Origin: UBA3855 sp964472035
Lineage (GTDB): Bacteria > Bacillota > Clostridia > Oscillospirales > Ruminococcaceae
DNA: 64,000 bases
NCBI GenBank assembly: GCA_964472035.1
Contig: CAYYIT010000001.1
Coordinates: forward strand, 82,992-146,991
Reading direction: 5' to 3'
Below the pieces are notes generated by a model that was not told the DNA's origin, searched no databases, and was given only the letters and a program-made list of their open reading frames with translations. This document shows, one piece after another, positions 25,286 to 33,699 of the stretch (its first letter is position 1; the number at the start of each line of letters is the position of its first letter). Position numbers and translations under genes: made by a program.

Positions 25286-26053
25286 TTACAGATAGAAAAT
25301 GAACTTGTTCTTATTGCAGTTGTACACGATCAGGCCGAGTACAAACACCGCCACAGTATAGCCGAGCATGAGCAGATGGACATCCATGCCCGGGATCTGC
25401 GCATCGATGATGACCGTTCTCGCATACAGAATAAAGTCATACACAGGGTTGAGCTTCAGCATCTCTCTCAGATGCTCCGGGAATCTGTCCACTGTCCAGA
25501 AGATCGCACAGCAGTAATAGAGCAGTCTGTTGAAGATGTGGTAGATATGGGACGTATCCTTGAAGAACACGAACAGGCTTGCAAGGATCAGACTGAGTCC
25601 CATATTGAAGAAAAACATCAGCACCATGGGATAGATCAGCAATGCCAGCTTCCATGTAAACGTGATGTGGTCGATGAGCATAAAGATCACCAGCACCACA
25701 CAGGTGATCAGGAAATTGATGGTCGCCGATATGTTTTTCGATAGCGGGAACAGCCACGTCGGCAGCTTGATCTTGTTCATGATCGCGCTGTTGTTGAGCA
25801 GCGACTGCATGCCCTGCGTAGTGGCGTTGCTGTAGAAATTATAGAACAGCACGCCGATCATCAGATAGGTCGTAAAATGCGGCGTATCCCTGCCGAACAT
25901 ATGCTGGAACACCAGCATCAGGATCAGGAACTCGCACAGCGGATTGAGTACGCTCCAGATCACACCGAAGGTGTTTTTCTTGTATTTCTGGATAAAATCG
26001 CGTTTCACCAGTCTTGACAGCAAAAAGCGATATTTTTTTAATGTTTTTACCAT
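25286..26053 (-). CDS. Polysaccharide ABC exporter, ABC-2 type permease
   Basis: This 255-residue membrane protein with about six segments is of the TagG/Wzm family (ABC2_membrane). Typical features are the N-terminal amphipathic start LLSRLVKRDFIQKYKKNTFG, the segment VIWSVLNPLCEFLILMLVFQ, LPTWLFPLSKNISATINFLI and the late NPVYDFILYARTVI. It is the first gene of the export unit. The promoter lies about 120 bases upstream, and its leader holds a 9-base inverted repeat (26140-26148 / 26156-26164). GGAGAG precedes the ATG. Confidence 0.92.
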   Translation of the reverse strand: MVKTLKKYRFLLSRLVKRDFIQKYKKNTFGVIWSVLNPLCEFLILMLVFQHMFGRDTPHFTTYLMIGVLFYNFYSNATTQGMQSLLNNSAIMNKIKLPTWLFPLSKNISATINFLITCVVLVIFMLIDHITFTWKLALLIYPMVLMFFFNMGLSLILASLFVFFKDTSHIYHIFNRLLYYCCAIFWTVDRFPEHLREMLKLNPVYDFILYARTVIIDAQIPGMDVHLLMLGYTVAVFVLGLIVYNCNKNKFIFYL

Positions 26054-26169
26054 AGATCTCTCTCCATTATATTGCCAAAATGCGCCCTCGGCGCATTCAT
26101 CGTCTATTTCATACGAATTGTGGGTGCCAACAGCGGAAGCAACGGAATTCCGGTCATTCCGTTGGTATC

Positions 26170-26198
26170 ATCATAGCACAAAAAAGGCCCTTTGTCAA
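26170..26198 (-). promoter_or_regulatory. Promoter for the ABC exporter operon
   Basis: On the minus strand a consensus TTGACA (26198-26193) and TATGAT (26175-26170) are 17 bases apart. The rest of the 310-base gap 26054-26363 holds the leader with an inverted repeat (CAACGGAAT / ATTCCGTTG), a small GCGCC hairpin at 26084-26096 and the nitroreductase terminator. Confidence 0.85.
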
Positions 26199-26318
26199 GA
26201 AAACGCCCGAATTCTTGACATACTCCCTAAATCATATCCGCACCCCACGTTTGTTTTCATACATAATGAACATACTGTACTTTCCCTATTTTCCGTCACT
26301 TTTCTCCGATACCACAGT

Positions 26319-26354
26319 AAAAATCGCAGCCCCCGGGATCCTCCGGAGGCTGCG
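26319..26354 (-). terminator. Terminator of the nitroreductase gene
   Basis: On the minus strand CGCAGCC (26354-26348) pairs with GGCTGCG (26331-26325), extended inside by partial pairing of GG/CC runs, and is followed by ATTTTTAC. Confidence 0.7.
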
Positions 26355-26363
26355 TATCTTCCA

Positions 26364-26885
26364 TTATTTCACCAAGAATACCTGACCGTCGCGTCTGGGT
26401 ACTCTGGGCTTCGGTGCGTCCTTCTGATAGCCGAGGATGCAGCAGCCGACACCGGCATAGTCGCCCTCCACGCCCCATTCGCGCAGCAAGGCCCTGCCCT
26501 CCTCGCTCTCGAACATCTGGAAGCAGCGGTGGATCCAGCAGCTTCCCACACCGAGCGCGTGTGCTGCAAGCTGGAGATTGCCCATCGCAAGGGAACCGTC
26601 CTCGAGCCATGTGCTGCGTTCACGATTTGCCAGAACCAGCACCACGGTAGGTGCGCCATAGAACGGATCGCCGTCCATCCCCATCACGGCCGCATTCATC
26701 TTCGAAAGCTTTTTGATCACTTCCGGATCCTGTACCGCGATGAAGATCGGGGACATGGCGTTCATTCCAGTAGGCGCATAGCGTCCCGCCTCGATGATCT
26801 TTTCTACCAGTTCCAGCGGAACCTGCTCATCCGTGTAGGACTTCACACTGCGTCTTGTCAGCAGCATATCATACATTGTTTCCAT
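26364..26885 (-). CDS. Nitroreductase-family oxidoreductase
   Basis: This 173-residue flavin enzyme has the family opening RRSVKSYTDEQVPLELVEKI, then AGRYAPTGMNAMSP and, near the end, NLQLAAHALGVGSCWIH. These bind FMN in NfsB-like proteins. The length is that of the short, single-domain group. The physiological substrate is unknown; these enzymes reduce quinones or nitro groups with NAD(P)H. Several ATGs are stacked at the start; 26885 is preferred since AAGGA lies about 10 bases upstream, whereas it abuts the ATG at 26894. It is a separate unit, with a terminator downstream. Confidence 0.9.
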   Translation of the reverse strand: METMYDMLLTRRSVKSYTDEQVPLELVEKIIEAGRYAPTGMNAMSPIFIAVQDPEVIKKLSKMNAAVMGMDGDPFYGAPTVVLVLANRERSTWLEDGSLAMGNLQLAAHALGVGSCWIHRCFQMFESEEGRALLREWGVEGDYAGVGCCILGYQKDAPKPRVPRRDGQVFLVK

Positions 26886-26934
26886 TATCATCATTCCTTT
26901 TCTTTCTGTGTTTTGGGGGTTCGCGTGCTCCGCG

Positions 26935-28775
26935 CTACATCGTCAGCAGGAAGCGGATCCACTTGCCCTGCTGGCAGGTCACCTGGATCTTGATCTTGTG
27001 CGCATCCATAATGCCCTTGGCGATCGCAAGACCGAGGCCGTAGCCGCTCTTGCCGGCGTTCTTTCTCGCCTTGTCGCCGCGGTAGAAACGCTCAAAGATC
27101 CTGTCGGATTCCGACTGGGAGATCTCACAGCCGGTGTTGTAGAATTCCAGAATGCGGTTGTCGCCCCTCTGGAGCAGCGTCACCTTGATGATGCCGTTCT
27201 CGTCGGAGTATTTCATCGCATTATCGAGGAAGATCGCGGCAAGCTGACGGATGTGCTTCTCACTGCCGTAGTACTTGACACCCGGCTGGATATCCATTTC
27301 AAGATTCTTGTGGATCTCGAATGCCTGTCCCTCAAACGGCAGCACCGTCGCATTGATGGCAGTACTCAGGTCAAAGTCCGCCATCTCGAAATTCTGGGTG
27401 GCATTGTCCATTCTTGCAAGATTCAGAAGGTCGCCGACAAGCTGGTTCATACGGCTGGTCTGCTCCTGCATATAGCCGAGCCAGCGGTTCTCACCGATCT
27501 CGTCCTGCAAAAGATCCGCATTCGCTGACAGAATGGTCAGCGGCGTCTTCAGCTCATGTCCGGCATCGGAAACGAACTGCTTCTGTCGGATAAACGCATC
27601 ACGGACGGGCTGGGTGATCCACTTGGACAGCACGCACAGCGTTGCCAGCAGCACCAGCAGCATCAGGATGCCGACGATGACCGTCGTCCGGAACAGATTG
27701 TTCAGCAGACCCTGATCGGAGGTTTTGTCCGTCAGCACAATGAGCGTACCGTAGGCCTTCTCGGTCACATAGTACTGCAGCCAGCCGTACATTCCCTGTT
27801 TTTCGCCCTTCTGCAGAATCCTCTCCAAGATCACTTCTGCCTGATCATCCGTGTAGTCCTCCGTATTGCGCAGCCCGAGGTAGCCTCCGCTGTGATCCGC
27901 CATGATCGCGAAGTGATCCAGCATAATGGTAACCTCCCACTTATTGCCGCGCTCATCCGGCGGAGGCGGCGGCGGTGTGGTCGTAGTCGTGGTCTGCTGG
28001 GTCTGCGTCGTGGAGGTCGTTGTCGTGGTCGTTGTGGTGGTCGTCGTCGTTGTTGTCGTTGCCGGCGGAGGATCCGTCGGTGCCGCCGTCTGCGGCGGAT
28101 CAGTTACAGGTGTTGCCGTTGAGGTCGCACGCTCCGTCGGAGGCGGATCCGTCACGACTGTTGTTGCAGGCGGCTCCGTCGGAGGCGGCATGGTCTCCCA
28201 CCATGGGGGCGGCGGCGGCTCACGCGTNNNNNNNNNNNNNNNNNNNNNNNNNNNNNNNNNNNNNNNNNNNNNNNNNNNNNNNNNNNNNNNNNNNNNNNNN
28301 NNNNNNNNNNNNNNNNNNNNNNNNNNNGCTCCGTCGGAGGCGGCATGGTCTCCCACCATGGGGGCGGCGGCGGCTCACGCGTCTCGTTCCAATCCGGCTC
28401 AGTGGAGGGTTCCCTGGTATGCGGCCAGTCATTCTCTTCCCAGTCATCATCGTTCCAGTCATTGTCCTCCCACCAGTTATTGCCCATGGGCTGCGCTACG
28501 ATCACACGATCGGGCAGCTCCGCAGAAGGGAGATCCTGCGGCTCCGAAGGCAGCTCCGGCGGCATGCCGTCCAGCTCCACATGATTATAACGGTCGCTTT
28601 CCGCGATCTGCACCAGCAGCTGATGCGACTGGGACTGACTGACGGTCTGCATGATGACATTGATGGAACTGAGCATCACCAGGAACACACCCACGAGGAT
28701 GGACATGGCAACGATCACAAAATGCACCTGCATCCAGAAGATCATATCCGTTTTCGGTTTCTTGAACCAACGCAT
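26935..28775 (-). CDS. Sensor histidine kinase with Trp/Thr/Pro-rich ectodomain
   Basis: The kinase partner of the response regulator next to it. The N-terminus has a membrane segment (MIFWMQVHFVIVAMSILVG). The ectodomain holds an acidic Trp-rich stretch (NNWWEDNDWNDDDWEENDW), a PPPPPWWETMPPPTE stretch and runs of Thr, Pro and Gln, then a small folded region. A second membrane segment (VIVGILMLLVLLATLCVL) leads to the kinase: H-box SDAGHELKTPLTIL, N-box IFLDNAMKYSDENG, G2 box GYGLGLAIAKG. A 100-N gap interrupts it; the frames on both sides differ but agree if the repeated 55 bases flanking the gap are one copy, which would give about 561 residues. The ATG at 28775 lies two bases after the regulator stop. 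Confidence 0.88.
28173..28382. repeat. 55-base direct repeat flanking an assembly gap
   Basis: Bases 28173-28227 and 28328-28382 are identical, and 100 Ns fill the space between. The two copies begin 155 bases apart. Removing one copy and the Ns restores a single reading frame through the histidine kinase gene (155 leaves remainder 2 on division by 3, exactly the frame difference seen). The repeat is therefore probably an overlap of two contig ends and not a biological duplication. Confidence 0.85.
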
Positions 28776-28776
28776 C

Positions 28777-29451
28777 CTACTCCCCGCCTTCCAGGAAATA
28801 GCCGACACCTCTTGCCGTCTTGATCGTCACCGTGGAACTGAGAACATTCAGCTTTTTGCGCAGGAACGATATGTAGACCTCTACATTGTTGTACTCCACA
28901 TCGCTCTCATAGCCCCAGATCTTCTCAATGAAACGCTCCTTGGGGATCAGCTGCTTGGGGTTGGCCATCATCATTTCCATGATCTGATATTCCTTCAGGC
29001 TGAGCTTGACGAACTGTCCGCCCTTGCTCAGGCTGAAGGTACTTTTGTTCAGTGCAACATCTCCGAAGGTGAACTGATCCGTCACCACCTCACCGCGGCG
29101 GCGCGTCAGCGCGCGGACACGCGCCAGCAGCTCGCCCGTGACAAAGGGCTTGGTCAGGAAATCATCCGCACCGCTGTCAAGGCCGTTGATCTTGTCCTCG
29201 ACCTCGGATTTTGCCGTCAGCAGCAGCACCGGCGTGGAAATGTGCTTGCGCCGGAGAATGTGCAGCACATCAATGCCGTTCATTTTCGGCAGCATGATAT
29301 CCAGAATGATGCAGTCGTAAATGCCGGTCATGGCATATTCCAGACCGTCCTCGCCGTCATATACCGCATCCACGGCGTATTTGTTTCGCTTCAGGATCTC
29401 GCTGAGCGCCTCGGCCAGCGCGACCTCATCTTCTACTACTAAGATTTTCAT
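28777..29451 (-). CDS. OmpR-family response regulator
   Basis: This 224-residue regulator has a receiver domain (about 1-118) with the acidic pocket VVEDE, the phosphorylated Asp in CIILDIMLPKMNG, LLLTAKSE and the Lys in DFLTKPF. A winged-helix DNA-binding domain follows (about 128-220), with LSLKEYQIMEMMM, LIPKERFIEKIWG and VEVYISFLRKKL. The ATG at 29451 has GGGAGG 8 bases upstream; the frame continues far upstream but without a start signal. It is the first gene of a two-gene unit with the histidine kinase. Target genes are unknown. Confidence 0.95.
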   Translation of the reverse strand: MKILVVEDEVALAEALSEILKRNKYAVDAVYDGEDGLEYAMTGIYDCIILDIMLPKMNGIDVLHILRRKHISTPVLLLTAKSEVEDKINGLDSGADDFLTKPFVTGELLARVRALTRRRGEVVTDQFTFGDVALNKSTFSLSKGGQFVKLSLKEYQIMEMMMANPKQLIPKERFIEKIWGYESDVEYNNVEVYISFLRKKLNVLSSTVTIKTARGVGYFLEGGE

Positions 29452-29617
29452 TTCCGTTCCTCCCTGGCGGATGGCTCCGCCCATGTACCGATGAAAAGCC
29501 ATACTCCTTCCATCATAAACAGCATAGCAAAGATAGATTGAAATAATCTTAAAGAATTTCAAGCTGGTATTCTGTCTGCAGGGCATTGCAGATTTTCCGG
29601 AAATATGGTATACTTTT

Positions 29618-29646
29618 ATCATACCACAGGTTTCCGGGTCTGACAA
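29618..29646 (-). promoter_or_regulatory. Promoter for the two-component operon
   Basis: On the minus strand TTGTCA (29646-29641) and TATGAT (29623-29618) are 17 bases apart. It gives a leader of about 160 bases before the response regulator. The 279-base divergent gap otherwise shows nothing certain. Confidence 0.75.
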
Positions 29647-29730
29647 GTAGTTTTTGTAAAAAAATCCGCCGCATCGGCTTGTATTCCGCGCGGATCGGGA
29701 CATACTACCGCCAGAAAGAGGTGAACCGTC

Positions 29731-30171
29731 ATGAAAATCACACCGGAAATCTACGAGCAGATGCAGAAGCGCGTCATGCCGCATTCCAGAAGCTATGTCA
29801 ATATCCCCATGGCGTTCCTGATCGGCGGTCTGATCTGCACGATCGGACAGCTGCTGATGGAGGGCTTCTCCTCCCTCGGACTGGAACCGCCGGAGGCTTC
29901 CGCGTGGACCTCCGTTTCGCTCATCCTGTGCAGTGCCGTCCTGACGGGCTTCGGCGTGTACGAACGCCTTGCCAAGCACGCCGGCGCCGGAACGCTGGTA
30001 CCGATCACGGGCTTCGCCAATGCCATCTCCTCCTGCGCCATCGAGGCCAAATCGGAGGGCTTCATCCTCGGCGTCGGCGCGAAGGTCTTCACGATCGCAG
30101 GCCCCGTCATTCTCTACGGCTGCACGGCATCGGTGGCATATGGCATCATTTATTATTTCTTCCTCCGCTGA
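29731..30171 (+). CDS. spoVAC: Stage V sporulation protein AC-like membrane protein
   Basis: This 146-residue protein has four likely membrane segments and matches SpoVAC: Y-x-x-x-x-KRVMPHSRSYVN near the start, AFLIGGLICTIGQLL, GFGVYERLAKHAGAGTLVPITGFANAI and the C-terminal FTIAGPVILYGCTASVAYGI (each shown within its conserved stretch). In Bacillus it is part of the SpoVA channel that moves dipicolinic acid into spores. Here it stands alone; spoVAD and spoVAEB are not adjacent. AGAGGTG lies before the ATG. It may mark a retained sporulation gene or a membrane channel with another use. Confidence 0.88.
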   Translation: MKITPEIYEQMQKRVMPHSRSYVNIPMAFLIGGLICTIGQLLMEGFSSLGLEPPEASAWTSVSLILCSAVLTGFGVYERLAKHAGAGTLVPITGFANAISSCAIEAKSEGFILGVGAKVFTIAGPVILYGCTASVAYGIIYYFFLR

Positions 30172-30217
30172 GAGCGGAGGGGCGGAGCATCCGCTTCGCC
30201 GTACATAGGAGGACAGC

Positions 30218-30754
30218 ATGAAATTATATGTAACACGACACGGCCAGACAGAATGGAACGCCCTTGACAGGATCAGCGGCGTGACGGATATTTCCCTGAC
30301 GGAGGAGGGCATCGCGCAGGCGCACGAAATGGCCCGACTCGCCAAGGAATACGGCGATATTCAGCGCATCATCGCCTCCCCGCTCAAGCGCGCGCAGATG
30401 ACCGCACAGATCGCCGCCGAGGCGCTGGGACTTCCGGTGCAGACGGATGACCGCCTGCGCGAATGGGACTACGGCTCCTTTGAAGGACAGAGCCGCTTCA
30501 CACCGGGATTTTCTGAAACGAAGGCAGAATTCGGCGTCCGGATGCCGGACGGCGGTGAGTCCGTCTTCCAGATCGTGCAGCGCACCTACAATCTGCTGGA
30601 TGATGTCAGACGCCTGTATCCCGACGAAAACGTCCTGCTCGTCTGCCATGGCGGCATCTGCCGCGTCATCGACGCCTACTTCCATGACATGACCGTCGAC
30701 CGCTTCATGCATTTCTTTATGGGAAACTGCGAGCTGCGGGTGTATGAGTGGTGA
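30218..30754 (+). CDS. Histidine phosphatase family protein
   Basis: This 178-residue phosphoglycerate mutase-like phosphatase has the catalytic signature TRHGQTEWN at residues 5-13, SPLKRAQMTAQ, the acid Glu in LREWDYGSFEG, and the second His in VCHGGICR. This is the short form common in Firmicutes (GpmB/CobC/PhoE type); it does not allow a substrate call. AGGAGG lies 7 bases before the ATG. It follows spoVAC by 46 bases and may be cotranscribed with it. Confidence 0.92.
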   Translation: MKLYVTRHGQTEWNALDRISGVTDISLTEEGIAQAHEMARLAKEYGDIQRIIASPLKRAQMTAQIAAEALGLPVQTDDRLREWDYGSFEGQSRFTPGFSETKAEFGVRMPDGGESVFQIVQRTYNLLDDVRRLYPDENVLLVCHGGICRVIDAYFHDMTVDRFMHFFMGNCELRVYEW

Positions 30755-30809
30755 TCCTGTCCCGAGGGTGTGCTGCACGGTATGAATGGTAATTCCGCAC
30801 ATTGCGGCA

Positions 30810-30838
30810 TTGACAAACCCCCGAAAACCCTGTATAAT
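30810..30838 (+). promoter_or_regulatory. Consensus promoter for rex
   Basis: TTGACA (30810-30815) and TATAAT (30833-30838) are separated by 17 bases and lie about 40 bases before the rex ATG. Both hexamers are perfect consensus. Confidence 0.9.
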
Positions 30839-30875
30839 GATAAATAGATATCGAATCCATTACGGGGGTGATCAC

Positions 30876-31553
30876 ATGAGTCAGAAGACAAACGATGCCG
30901 CCTTTCGCGGCGTTTCCAAGCCGACCCTGCGCCGGCTGCCGTTCTACCTGAGCTATCTCAAGCGCAAGGCCGCAGAAGGCGTGGATACGATCTCCGCAAC
31001 AGCGGTCGCGGCTGCACTGGGCCTGAACGAAGTGCAGGTGCGCAAGGATCTTTCCGCCGCCAGCCAGAAGGGCGGTCGTCCCAAAACCGGCTACCATGTC
31101 GGTACGCTCATTGCAGATCTGGAGGAATTTCTCGGCTACCGCAGCACCAAGAGTGCAGTGCTGGTCGGCTGCGGACGTCTCGGCGGTGCGCTGCTGTCCT
31201 TTACGGGCTTCCAGCAATGCGGTATGCAGATCGTTGCGGCATTTGACAATGATCAGAACAAGATCGGCACCGACGTCTCAGGAAAACCGGTGTACCACAT
31301 CCAGGATCTGCCGCATTTCTGCCAGTCGGAGGGCGTCCGCATCGGCATTATCACCACAAGTCCCGAGCATGCACAGTCCGTCTGCGACGCCATGATCGCG
31401 GGCGGCATTCTGGCGATCTGGAACTTCTCCACAGCGCATCTGAACACCCCGAAACATATTATTGTACATAACGAGGATCTTGCTGTTTCGCTTGCGATGA
31501 TCTCCCATGCACTGGATGCATCGCTCCAGCAGGAGCCTGAAAGGACGAACTGA
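30876..31553 (+). CDS. rex: Redox-sensing transcriptional repressor Rex
   Basis: This 225-residue regulator senses the NADH/NAD+ ratio and represses fermentation and respiration genes when NADH is low. The N-terminal winged helix (about 1-85) has LRRLPFYLSYLK, ISATAVAAALGLNEVQVRKD and SQKGGRPKTGYHV. The Rossmann domain carries AVLVGCGRLGGALLSF, in which one Gly of the usual GxGxxG is kept and AL replaces the rest, and AAFDNDQNKIG. The ATG at 30876 has GGGGGTG just upstream. It is cotranscribed with an acetylesterase-like gene that starts one base after its stop, an unusual partner. Confidence 0.92.
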   Translation: MSQKTNDAAFRGVSKPTLRRLPFYLSYLKRKAAEGVDTISATAVAAALGLNEVQVRKDLSAASQKGGRPKTGYHVGTLIADLEEFLGYRSTKSAVLVGCGRLGGALLSFTGFQQCGMQIVAAFDNDQNKIGTDVSGKPVYHIQDLPHFCQSEGVRIGIITTSPEHAQSVCDAMIAGGILAIWNFSTAHLNTPKHIIVHNEDLAVSLAMISHALDASLQQEPERTN

Positions 31554-31554
31554 T

Positions 31555-33057
31555 ATGCTGACATTTGCACCGATTTTCACAGACCACATGGTTCTGCAGC
31601 GTGAAAAGCCCATCCGCCTCTTCGGCAGCGGCACCGAAGGTGCCATCGTCACTGCCGCACTCATGGGCGTATCCGCAAGTGCCCCCGTACAGAACGGGCG
31701 CTGGGATATCACGCTCCCGCCCCTGCCCGCCGGCGGTCCGCTGCAGCTGACCGTTTCCGATGGCACGGACAGCATCACGCTGGAGGATGTCATGCTGGGT
31801 GAAGTCTGGCTCTGCGGCGGTCAGTCCAACATGGAGCTTGCACTGAAGGATGCAAAGGATCCGCAGCCGGCACTTGACAGCTGCGCCAAATCCAACGTCC
31901 GCCTCTATCATGTCTGCAAGCGCGGCTTCATGGATGAATGGTTTTTCAAGGAGGAGGCTGCCTCCTGCTGGCAGCTGGCCTCTCCGGAGGCCTGCCCGCA
32001 CTGGACGGCTGTCGGTTATTTCTTCGCGCAGCAGCTTGCCGAGAAACTCGGCGTCACGGTCGGTCTTGTCAACTGCAACTACGGCGGCACCTCCGCAAGC
32101 GCATGGATGAGCGAAGAGATGCTCGCCTCCACCGAGAACGGCAGGTGCTACCTTGAGGATTACCGCAAGGGCACGGAGGGCCTGACGGACGAAGAAGCCA
32201 ACCGCGCCTACGACGAATACCTTGATTACCACTGCAAGTGGAATGAGCGCATGGGTGCCTACTACGCGGAGCATCCGCATGCAAAATGGGCGGATGTCCT
32301 TGCAAACTGTGGTGAGAACCGCTACCCCGGTCCCCATGCCCCCAAGAATCCGCTGCGTCCGCACGGTCTGTACGACACCATGATCTCCCGGATCATCCCC
32401 TATACCCTCAGGGGCGTCCTCTATTATCAGGGCGAATCCGATGATCACAGACCGGAGGGCTATGCCTCCCTGCTGCAGTGCCTGATCGCACAGTGGCGCA
32501 GGGATTTCCGCGACGATGCGCTCCCCTTCCTGCTCGTGCAGCTGCCCATGTTCATCAATGAGGATGACCCCGACAGGAAGCACTGGTGCAAGATCCGCGA
32601 AGCACAGGCAAGCGTTTACCGCACCGTGCGCAATACCGGACTTGCTGTCATTGCGGACTGCGGCGAATGGAACAACATCCATCCCACCGAAAAGCGCGAG
32701 CCGGCACGGAGACTCTACCTGCAGGCGCTGCACCATGTCTACAGGCTGCAGGAGGAGAACACCTGCGCACCGATGTACCGCTATTGTCTTGCAGAGCAGG
32801 CCGGACTGCGGCTGTTCTTCGAACATGCCGAATGCGGTCTGGAGCTACGCCAGCCGGGCGGCTTCGAGGTCTGCGGCACGGACGGCGTATGGCATCCGGC
32901 AGCGGCAAGTGTCAATCTTGATGAGATCATCGTGCGCAGCGAGGCAGTCCGCCATCCCATCGCTGCACGCTATGCATGGTACAATTACGGAGATGTGACC
33001 GTTTATGCAAAGAACGGATTGCCGCTGGCACCGTTCCGCACGATGGCGATTGACTAA
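31555..33057 (+). CDS. Sialate O-acetylesterase-like protein
   Basis: This 500-residue SGNH-type esterase is of the sialate 9-O-acetylesterase (SASA) family. The N-terminal beta domain (about 1-85) starts with FAPIFTDHMVLQREKPI, typical of the family. The catalytic Ser is in CGGQSNMELAL, with YGGTSASAW and YYQGESD as the other blocks, and HPTEKREPARRL holding the catalytic His. There is no signal peptide, so it should act in the cytoplasm, on imported acetylated oligosaccharides such as acetylated xylan or mannan fragments or sialic acids. It directly follows rex. Confidence 0.9.
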   Translation: MLTFAPIFTDHMVLQREKPIRLFGSGTEGAIVTAALMGVSASAPVQNGRWDITLPPLPAGGPLQLTVSDGTDSITLEDVMLGEVWLCGGQSNMELALKDAKDPQPALDSCAKSNVRLYHVCKRGFMDEWFFKEEAASCWQLASPEACPHWTAVGYFFAQQLAEKLGVTVGLVNCNYGGTSASAWMSEEMLASTENGRCYLEDYRKGTEGLTDEEANRAYDEYLDYHCKWNERMGAYYAEHPHAKWADVLANCGENRYPGPHAPKNPLRPHGLYDTMISRIIPYTLRGVLYYQGESDDHRPEGYASLLQCLIAQWRRDFRDDALPFLLVQLPMFINEDDPDRKHWCKIREAQASVYRTVRNTGLAVIADCGEWNNIHPTEKREPARRLYLQALHHVYRLQEENTCAPMYRYCLAEQAGLRLFFEHAECGLELRQPGGFEVCGTDGVWHPAAASVNLDEIIVRSEAVRHPIAARYAWYNYGDVTVYAKNGLPLAPFRTMAID

Positions 33058-33062
33058 ACAGC

Positions 33063-33094
33063 AAAAAGGGTTCCCCGTCGATCGGCGGGGAACC
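33063..33094. terminator. Shared terminator between convergent genes
   Basis: A perfect 9-base stem GGTTCCCCG (33069-33077) / CGGGGAACC (33086-33094) lies between the esterase stop and the stop of the convergent phosphopantetheinyl transferase gene. The T-run (CCCTTTTTGC) is on the minus-strand side, so it works best for the minus-strand gene. Confidence 0.8.
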
Positions 33095-33099
33095 ATTCG

Positions 33100-33699
33100 T
33101 CATATTCTATCATAGATCACCGGCTGCTCCGGCAGCGGCTTCATCACGCAGACGCTGAGGATATGTCCGGGAAGCAATAGCTGTGCAAAAGCTGCCTCCG
33201 GCTTTGAGGAGAGGATGCGGTCTCCGGAAAAGGAGAAACTCACCTCTCTGAGGGGATAGGAGATCCCGATCCCGATCGCCTTGACATAGGCTTCCTTCAG
33301 TGTCCACAGCCTTGTAAACAGAAGATCCGGTTCTTCCGCAGCAGCAAGCATCGCCTGCTCCTCCGGAGAACAAACTCGCTTTGCGGTGCGCTCACGGTAC
33401 CGGCGGATGGATTCCGCATCCACGCCGCAGGGGACCTCTGAAAAAAGGCACGCCGCCAGCCCCTCACAGTGGCTCAGGTTGAATTCGACCTGCGGATACT
33501 GCGCAAGGACGGGCTTTCCATTGCCGACATAGCAAAGCGTCGGCGCATCCGCCGGAATCATAAGCGCCCTGTCGGCACCGTAGAGCGGAAGGCTCTGCCG
33601 CAGCAGCGCATGGGCAGCCTCGTGCTGCTCCCGTCCCTTCCCTTCTGCACCGCAGCAGAACAGCATACCGAATGCTTCGGGCAGCGGAAGGCGTCTCAT
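33100..33699 (-). CDS. 4'-phosphopantetheinyl transferase (Sfp type)
   Basis: This 199-residue enzyme moves phosphopantetheine from CoA to a carrier protein Ser. The core motifs are FNLSHCEGLAACLF, the magnesium-binding CGVDAESIRRY and FTRLWTLKEAYVKAIG, where the W-x-x-KEA signature is intact. The two-lobed Sfp length suggests a role in polyketide, peptide or lysine-type pathways, or as the general enzyme if no AcpS is present. No carrier or synthase gene lies in this window. Its start overlaps the end of the regulator gene upstream by 4 bases (ATGA), so the two are coupled. Confidence 0.9.
   Translation of the reverse strand: MRRLPLPEAFGMLFCCGAEGKGREQHEAAHALLRQSLPLYGADRALMIPADAPTLCYVGNGKPVLAQYPQVEFNLSHCEGLAACLFSEVPCGVDAESIRRYRERTAKRVCSPEEQAMLAAAEEPDLLFTRLWTLKEAYVKAIGIGISYPLREVSFSFSGDRILSSKPEAAFAQLLLPGHILSVCVMKPLPEQPVIYDRI

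Noticed and set aside
28000..28170. Simple-sequence GTC/GTT-rich run that might be a microsatellite or regulatory repeat
   Set aside because: It is coding: it gives the Thr-run of the histidine kinase ectodomain in the correct frame.
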